Assembly (NCBI GenBank): GCA_018389105.1
Contig: JACATO010001117.1
Location: 186,001-250,000 of the forward strand
Source: Nautilus pompilius
Lineage: Eukaryota > Mollusca > Cephalopoda > Nautilida > Nautilidae
Reading direction: 5' to 3'
DNA length: 64,000 nucleotides
Every line of letters starts with the position of its first letter. The stretch's first letter is position 1. A program made the translations under genes and the position numbers. This document shows positions 61,301 to 64,000 of the stretch, piece by piece. The notes below the pieces were generated by a model that did no database searches, was not told where the DNA came from, and worked only from the letters and a program-made list of their open reading frames with translations.

Positions 61301-63951
61301 ATACAGTAGAACAAGATGGGTAAGAATGGCTAACAGGCAGCTGCAACGGTAGACCACATACAGCACATTGTCTCGCGAGTGAGCGGACCGGTGCAAAGTG
61401 AAGACAAATTTAAATAAAAGGCTGAATAGTGAAGATCACGTTTCGTTGTTGGGCTCCAGCGGCAAGCGAATGTATCGAGCCGGCTACGCTTGATCGCCTC
61501 GTTCCACCCATCGGTGTCCATTAATACCGAGTTTCCAGTGTCCAGCAATCGCGGATGAAGCAGACGCAGATAGTTTTGGTGACGCTTACAGTGGCTGTCA
61601 CCAGAAAGAGCCACCTCGAAGACGTTTTGACCGAACAAGATGTCTGATGTCGGACCTTGAATTCTTCTTTGCTTCAGATTGGCGCTTGGAGCCTTTATTT
61701 GCGGTGATATGGTTGAGCAGCGCGAGCGAAAATCAGATCTGCTCGTCGCGCAGCCGACGGAGGGTAGAGCGAAAAAGGGAGCCCATTCAGTGCCTTTTGT
61801 CGGCCTGACAGCCCTCAGTTGCCTTCTTCATCCCGTTCTTAAACGTTCAAGGATAAGCATTCGGTGGGGCCGTTACCCTTTGGATGGTACAGAGGCGCAG
61901 TCAAGGAGGCGATACCGCGCACCTGGTAGAAGTTGAGCGTTTCCGGTCTAGTGAAGGAGGGGTCTGCTTTTGGAGATGAGGTGTGAGAAGGGCTGAAAGT
62001 GCTAAATAGATGGTCAAGCACGCAGCAGGGCGCCTTCGATGTCTTGTCCTCGCCCATCTTGACGACGCTGAGCTGAGCGAAGTTCCTGGCGCACATTCAG
62101 CGGACCGAGGCAGGCAGCCGTCGCGATGTCGGAAGTTGCCAGCCGTCATGGACAGAATAGTGACGTCGGGCACTCGTCTTGTCTGGCCAAGCGGAAGACG
62201 ACACGTACAGATGTATTGATACCGGAGACGATGACAACAAGCAGCAGTTGGAACGTCTCCCTGGCGTACTCGATCGTCACGATGCATTCGTCTTTGATCG
62301 ATCGGTTTTCCGCGGTACAGCTGCCATTCTTTAACACCTACAATCGAATTTCCGCACGAAGCTGGAAAGTGACGGGTCGTCAGTTAATCCTCAACAGCAG
62401 CAACCTTGTGGGACTGGCATAGAGCATTATTCGGGGCAGATGACTTGGTAAAGTCCCCTCATCTCCTGACCTTCCTTTTTTTTTGGAAGGGCTGGCCCCG
62501 TCTGCCACAGAAGTAGCAATCGTCGAGTTTGTGGTTCACTTGTCCATAAGACCGGCGTAGCGTGACAAGGGGCTCAGAAAGGGTATTGGCAGCGTGTGGA
62601 CATTCTGCTTCTGCCAATAACTCGTTTTCGACCTGTTCTCGGTCGTTATACGAAACAGCACCCACCCTGACCAAGGCTCTCTTAGACGATTTCTGACAAT
62701 CAAACTAGGAATGAAGCGCTCCCAGTAATACGTTACCAAATTCCCGAAGTACTCTGGGATATAGTACAATGCACTGTCACCTTTAGATGAAGAGGTTTTA
62801 GACATCTGATGGCATCATCGCGTGGCCCTCAGTACTTCGGTTATCTATATCGAAAAAATTCACGACCAACAGATAGCATACGAGTCATTTCGCGTTAATC
62901 TCTATTCTTTAAATGTTCAGCACACGGCTGCGTCAACTTAGAAGTCAATCCGATATTTATCATCTCGTTGTTTTTTTCCTTCTTCTTTTGACAATTTGTC
63001 TTGAAACCTTCGAGGGCGTTTACCCATCAATAATCCGTCTGTTTTATAATTTAAAACATTATTTTAAAATACCCTTTCAAGTAATTTCTTCCAGGAAAAT
63101 TTGCTTTCTTAAAACGTCTTTTTATCTTAGTCAATGATGGACCATTGCTTCCGTCGTTGCAATTCCTAGTGCTACGTTTCGGAGACTGCCTGCCGCCTCG
63201 TCAGACTCTGGTGGAAAAGTTAGCAAAACAAAGAAAGAAAGACCCTCTTTGTTGTCATCTGACAAACACAGACACTATAGCTTTAAACTTGGTTTTATTC
63301 CATCACTTTAAAGATGCTTTTGTAATGGTTTTCACCTGTATTTTTGTATTTAAATCATTTCATTATCTTCAGTAACGTTAAAAAGTACAAAATATTCATT
63401 TCTTTCACTGAAGGAAAAAGTAATTAAGTAAAAGCAAAGATTTAATTCTGGTTCAAGAGATGTTTGCTATCATTTCCGACGAGGATGTAGTATTTCTTGG
63501 TTCTGCGACTCAATGTAACTCGTAGAAGGAAAAATAAAACAGTCGTGCAGCGAATCAGCACGTCGTCCTTTATAACCGCTAGATGGCGGGTGAGGCATGC
63601 TTACGTCATCCATTTTCTGACATGTTTGTTGTTTCTGTACAGGCTCTTCTGGTGGGCGGCACGGCCGAAATGCAACCGAAGCGCCGCCCCAAATCTAAGT
63701 ACGCCGCAGAAAGGCTGCGGGAGTTGAATAGAGCTAGAGAGGAACCGAAGGTAACTTCCCCCGTGTTTTTGTGAGCACTTTCTGTCCGCCGAACTCTCTG
63801 CTAGCCGTGTGTATGTAAACCCTGACGAGCCACGTGACCTGCTCCGTTACCCAGCCTCTCTGTCGCCTCTCTTTTTCAGGAGCAACTTTCGCTGCTGAGA
63901 GCGTCCGCGCCTCCGCCTCCTTCCACCTATCTCCGATCTTCAAGACCGACG
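42355..63951 (+). CDS. Unrecognised multi-exon gene, 5' part (continues past the window)
   Basis: Coding exons 42355-42387 or, alternatively, 48378-48497, then 49011-49134, 50072-50208, 55208-56941, 57439-57834, 63643-63750 and 63880-63951. All introns are GT-AG, all junctions keep frame, and the last donor (GTAAGT) shows the gene runs on. It encodes at least 868 residues (897 with the other first exon). The protein is mostly disordered and rich in Ser, Pro, Tyr and Arg, with no signal peptide, membrane segment or known domain visible. A motif recurs three times in the largest exon: DLSVAPYVPRPL, DLAVVPYVPKSL, DLSVSKYKPRFP. A basic patch (KSMRRRARRGQ) precedes an acidic one (FPDDDNDDGYDI). 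A scaffold or cytoskeletal/sarcomeric role is only a guess from composition and the MEF2 site. Confidence 0.7.
42444..42776. repeat. Minisatellite, about 7 copies of a 49-50-bp unit
   Basis: CACCTGAGACCAGCAGG begins at 42453, 42503, 42552, 42601, 42651, 42707 and (as CACCTGAGACTAGCAGG) 42756, each followed by CCTTGAGCAGTAGAGAGCC and a C-rich tail. The array starts about 55 bp after the donor of exon A. The minus strand is G-rich (GGGGTGGGGGC) and has no stop codon in any frame, which yields three spurious open frames. Confidence 0.95.
44362..44524. repeat. CT microsatellite
   Basis: About 160 bp of imperfect (CT)n with TCTC and CCATC interruptions. It is low complexity with no coding value. 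Confidence 0.9.
46717..46802. repeat. CT microsatellite
   Basis: About 86 bp of (CT)n, the last 40 bp perfect. Confidence 0.9.
48378..48497 (+). CDS. Large gene, alternative first coding exon A-prime
   Basis: ATG at 48378 is preceded in frame by TGA, so translation starts here. Forty codons, MASDSETSQPDTAGRSSGRL then KPIVAELEPGSRSPQTATLL, end at donor GTGAGA in phase 0. That phase fits the common exon at 49011. The Ser/Pro-rich composition matches the rest of the protein. This implies an alternative promoter 6 kb downstream of the first. Confidence 0.6.
49011..49134 (+). CDS. Large gene, common exon B
   Basis: The CTCCTTCTCTGGCAG acceptor is followed by GTKGHSVLKKRVYVQPIVKR, then FPVSLARDEYLTPAMPGIYY and D, ending in phase 1 at donor GTGAGT. 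The start is basic and the end Tyr-rich. No family recognised. Confidence 0.75.
49460..49606 (+). CDS. Small intronic ORF (48 codons), doubtful
   Basis: The ATG lies in AAGATGGCGTT (YY1-like, good start context). The ORF reads MALVYRDKLLGLRSLLHSDV, then KLLQLFHRLFDNEAILSRAR, leucine-rich and likely helical. It lies in the intron between exons B and C. It could be a small peptide gene, a first exon or chance. Confidence 0.2.
   Translation: MALVYRDKLLGLRSLLHSDVKLLQLFHRLFDNEAILSRARLAALPEPF
50072..50208 (+). CDS. Large gene, exon C
   Basis: The CCTCTATTGTTTCAG acceptor completes the split codon as Asp, then YYDLPAYSPNKVNALTNAIL, DDTYDLHARSRGRDNRLLSQ and MNEAL, ending at donor GTAAGT in phase 0. 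A tyrosine-rich start joins the Tyr-rich end of exon B. Confidence 0.75.
51871..51963 (+). CDS. Candidate extra exon D, phase does not fit
   Basis: An excellent acceptor (TTTCTTCTTTTCTGTACACAG) and donor GTGAAA bound 93 nt. One open frame reads GYPPFDLYVVNDVRGTAVRL, then WRFDPLDGLT, entering and leaving in phase 1. Exon B leaves in phase 1, but exon C lies between, leaves in phase 0, and exon E enters in phase 0. The exon therefore cannot be placed without another unseen exon. Confidence 0.25.
53070..54060. repeat. Tandem array, about 16-17 copies of a 61-bp unit
   Basis: The unit contains ATCGGATATCGTTAATCTGT, AATATGTCATACTGATCGTC and ATATTAAATTACAGTCATGTT, with period 61 (some units 58-60). 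Two subtypes differ by ATCATCATCTTAAATTACAGCC against ATCGTCATATTAAATTACAGTC and are interspersed. The array is intronic, and its plus strand repeats AAATTACAG, an acceptor-like string. Confidence 0.95.
54052..54110 (-). mobile_element. tRNA-like SINE tail fragment next to the 61-bp array
   Basis: On the minus strand GTGGGCGTTCGAACGAATCC, then CGGCCGGATGTAATTACG, resembles a tRNA T-arm followed by a short conserved tail. A similar order occurs at about 54570-54620 (AGTAAATTCGAATACCGG, then CGGATGTGACG). No full tRNA fold could be drawn. Confidence 0.3.
54417..54493. repeat. ATT microsatellite
   Basis: About 26 perfect TTA/ATT units. The poly-isoleucine open frames on both strands come from this repeat. 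Confidence 0.97.
55208..56941 (+). CDS. Large gene, main exon E (578 codons)
   Basis: Acceptor CATTCGTATTCAG ends at 55207 and donor GTAAAG starts at 56942; the frame is phase 0 at both ends. The exon encodes PSSAYGPGSPRMGLRRGSSP and continues as a Ser/Pro/Tyr/Arg-rich disordered region. It has a basic patch followed by an acidic one near residues 175-245, an Ala-rich segment (IVAAAAARARATLKQ), and the PYVP-type motif repeated. If not spliced, the frame would end at 56968. No AATAAA follows closely, so splicing to the next exon is favoured. A single exon this long with no stop and biased composition is strong evidence for coding. Confidence 0.88.
56942..57438 (+). other. Intron between exons E and F
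   Basis: A 497-bp intron. Contains a CTCF-like site at 57176-57190 (CCGCTAGGTGGCACT). Nothing else noted. Confidence 0.65.
57176..57190 (+). promoter_or_regulatory. CTCF-like motif
   Basis: CCGCTAGGTGGCACT fits the 15-bp bilaterian CTCF core CCRSYAGRKGGCRSY at every position. Function is inferred from the motif only. Confidence 0.45.
57439..57834 (+). CDS. Large gene, exon F (132 codons)
   Basis: The ATACCCGCAG acceptor is followed by VSTEIHSSPKSAVAARRVMR, then an Arg/Lys/Ser/Pro-rich stretch and, after KMAARRAGRKVAATSVVGKR, a Pro-rich end before donor GTGACG. It is phase 0 throughout. An internal intron-like stretch (57571-57676, with a pyrimidine tract and CTCCAG) would break the frame if removed, so one exon is preferred. 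AAGATGGCGGC (57706-57716) and a CTCF-like site (57789-57803) lie inside the coding sequence. Confidence 0.65.
57706..57716 (+). promoter_or_regulatory. YY1-type motif inside exon F
   Basis: AAGATGGCGGC is the canonical YY1 promoter motif. The ATG within it is in frame with exon F and would begin MAARRAGRK. YY1 motifs of this form typically lie just downstream of a transcription start, so an internal promoter is possible. Confidence 0.35.
57789..57803 (-). promoter_or_regulatory. CTCF-like motif inside exon F
   Basis: On the minus strand CCAGCAGGTGGCGCT matches the CTCF core consensus at every position. It lies 75 bp after the YY1-type motif. Confidence 0.5.
58323..58562. repeat. CT microsatellite with embedded TGACGTCA units
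   Basis: Perfect (CT)n at 58323-58370 and a second CT tract at 58518-58562 flank seven spaced palindromes: TGACGTCA at 58374, 58395, 58439, 58483 and 58510, and TGACATCA at 58412 and 58462. The linkers are CT-rich (for example TATCTCTTTCTGTG) and 9-19 bp long. TGACGTCA is the full CRE bound by CREB/ATF bZIP dimers. Related to the repeat at 33845-34330. Confidence 0.9.
60032..60042 (-). promoter_or_regulatory. YY1-type motif
   Basis: GCCGCCATCTT on the plus strand, i.e. AAGATGGCGGC on the minus strand. No minus-strand ORF of note follows, so the role is unclear. Confidence 0.25.
60534..60595 (+). mobile_element. tRNA-like fragment (SINE remnant)
   Basis: TAGCTCGGTCTAGAGGTATA resembles a Pol III box A region and CGGTTCGAGTTATTCC a box B. 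Spacing is shorter than in a tRNA and no cloverleaf fits, so a SINE head remnant is likelier than a tRNA gene. Confidence 0.3.
61180..62810 (-). mobile_element. Broken Ty3/Gypsy-like retroelement fossil (3' pol part)
   Basis: Minus-strand frames show an integrase-core-like segment (YHPKGNGPTE, as in the HPxxNGxxER block of Ty3/Gypsy integrases) and a basic downstream region of the kind that follows it. The element looks clearly broken, with several interruptions, and long terminal repeats were not identified. It lies in antisense inside an intron of the large gene. Family assignment rests on the integrase segment and is moderate. Confidence 0.5.
63576..63590 (+). promoter_or_regulatory. CTCF-like motif upstream of exon G
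   Basis: CCGCTAGATGGCGGG matches the CTCF core at 14 of 15 positions and lies about 50 bp before the exon G acceptor. Confidence 0.4.
63643..63750 (+). CDS. Large gene, exon G
   Basis: The TTGTTTCTGTACAG acceptor is followed by ALLVGGTAEMQPKRRPKSKY, then AAERLRELNRAREEPK, ending at GTAACT in phase 0. Basic, with a probable short charged helix. Confidence 0.7.
63880..63951 (+). CDS. Large gene, exon H (last one in the window)
   Basis: The CTCTCTTTTTCAG acceptor is followed by EQLSLLRASAPPPPSTYLRS and SRPT, ending at a strong donor GTAAGT in phase 0. The gene continues beyond the right edge. Confidence 0.7.
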
Positions 63952-64000
63952 GTAAGTGGTCCTTTACTTCTCGTCAGAGAACCGGTGACGATCAGACTGG

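Larger units (their letters stand above)
57835..63642 (+). other. Intron between exons F and G
   Basis: A 5.8 kb intron with CT microsatellites, a TGACGTCA cluster (58374-58517), a perfect YY1-type motif on the minus strand (60032-60042), a tRNA-like fragment near 60536 and a broken Ty3/Gypsy-like remnant (about 61180-62810). No convincing host exon was found. Confidence 0.55.

Noticed and set aside
63130-63375. Possible exon before exon G (RRLPAASSDSGGKVSKTKKE)
   Set aside because: The likely acceptors put a stop in this frame or give a phase that fits neither exon F nor exon G, and no donor is clear.

Overview
This window is animal nuclear DNA. Genes are split into GT-AG exons, introns are long and full of transposon remnants, and there are CT, ATT and TG microsatellites and three minisatellite or satellite arrays. 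No bacterial, organellar, rRNA or convincing tRNA gene was seen. The mix of mariner, Tc1, pogo and SPIN-like hAT elements, tRNA-derived SINEs and an R2-type LINE suits an invertebrate. A lophotrochozoan such as a mollusc is my guess, but the sequence does not prove it.

Layout. (1) 2.3-7.1 kb, plus strand: a complete four-exon UBL4A (GET5) gene of 157 codons, with CCAAT/YY1-type promoter sequence before it and poly(A) signals after it. (2) 7.1-9.8 kb: AT-rich convergent spacer that probably holds the SNX16 3' UTR. (3) 9.8-23.9 kb, minus strand: a complete six-coding-exon SNX16 gene of 317 codons (PX domain plus coiled coil). Its introns hold a pogo/Tigger fragment, SINEs, a mariner copy and a SPIN-like hAT MITE. 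(4) 24.6-27.8 kb: about 36 copies of an 88-bp satellite with higher-order duplication, abutting a 5'-truncated LINE, then a Tc1-like element at 29.4-30.6 kb. (5) 30.6-40.5 kb: no firm gene; a CT-rich array with TGATGTCA motifs and one candidate 5' exon. (6) 40.5-64 kb, plus strand: a CpG-rich promoter region and the 5' part of a multi-exon gene I do not recognise. It has two alternative coding first exons, then six exons whose reading phases fit throughout. It encodes at least 868-897 residues of mostly disordered, Ser/Pro/Tyr/Arg-rich protein and runs off the right edge. Its introns hold a 49-bp minisatellite, a 61-bp array, a cluster of CREB-type TGACGTCA sites and a broken Ty3/Gypsy-like fossil.

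UBL4A and SNX16 are housekeeping genes (tail-anchored protein insertion; endosomal sorting). Both sit in AT-rich, CpG-poor DNA and have CpG-rich 5' ends. The unrecognised gene sits in DNA that keeps its CpGs. That contrast looks like the gene-body methylation split known from many invertebrates. The three genes show no functional link beyond being neighbours.
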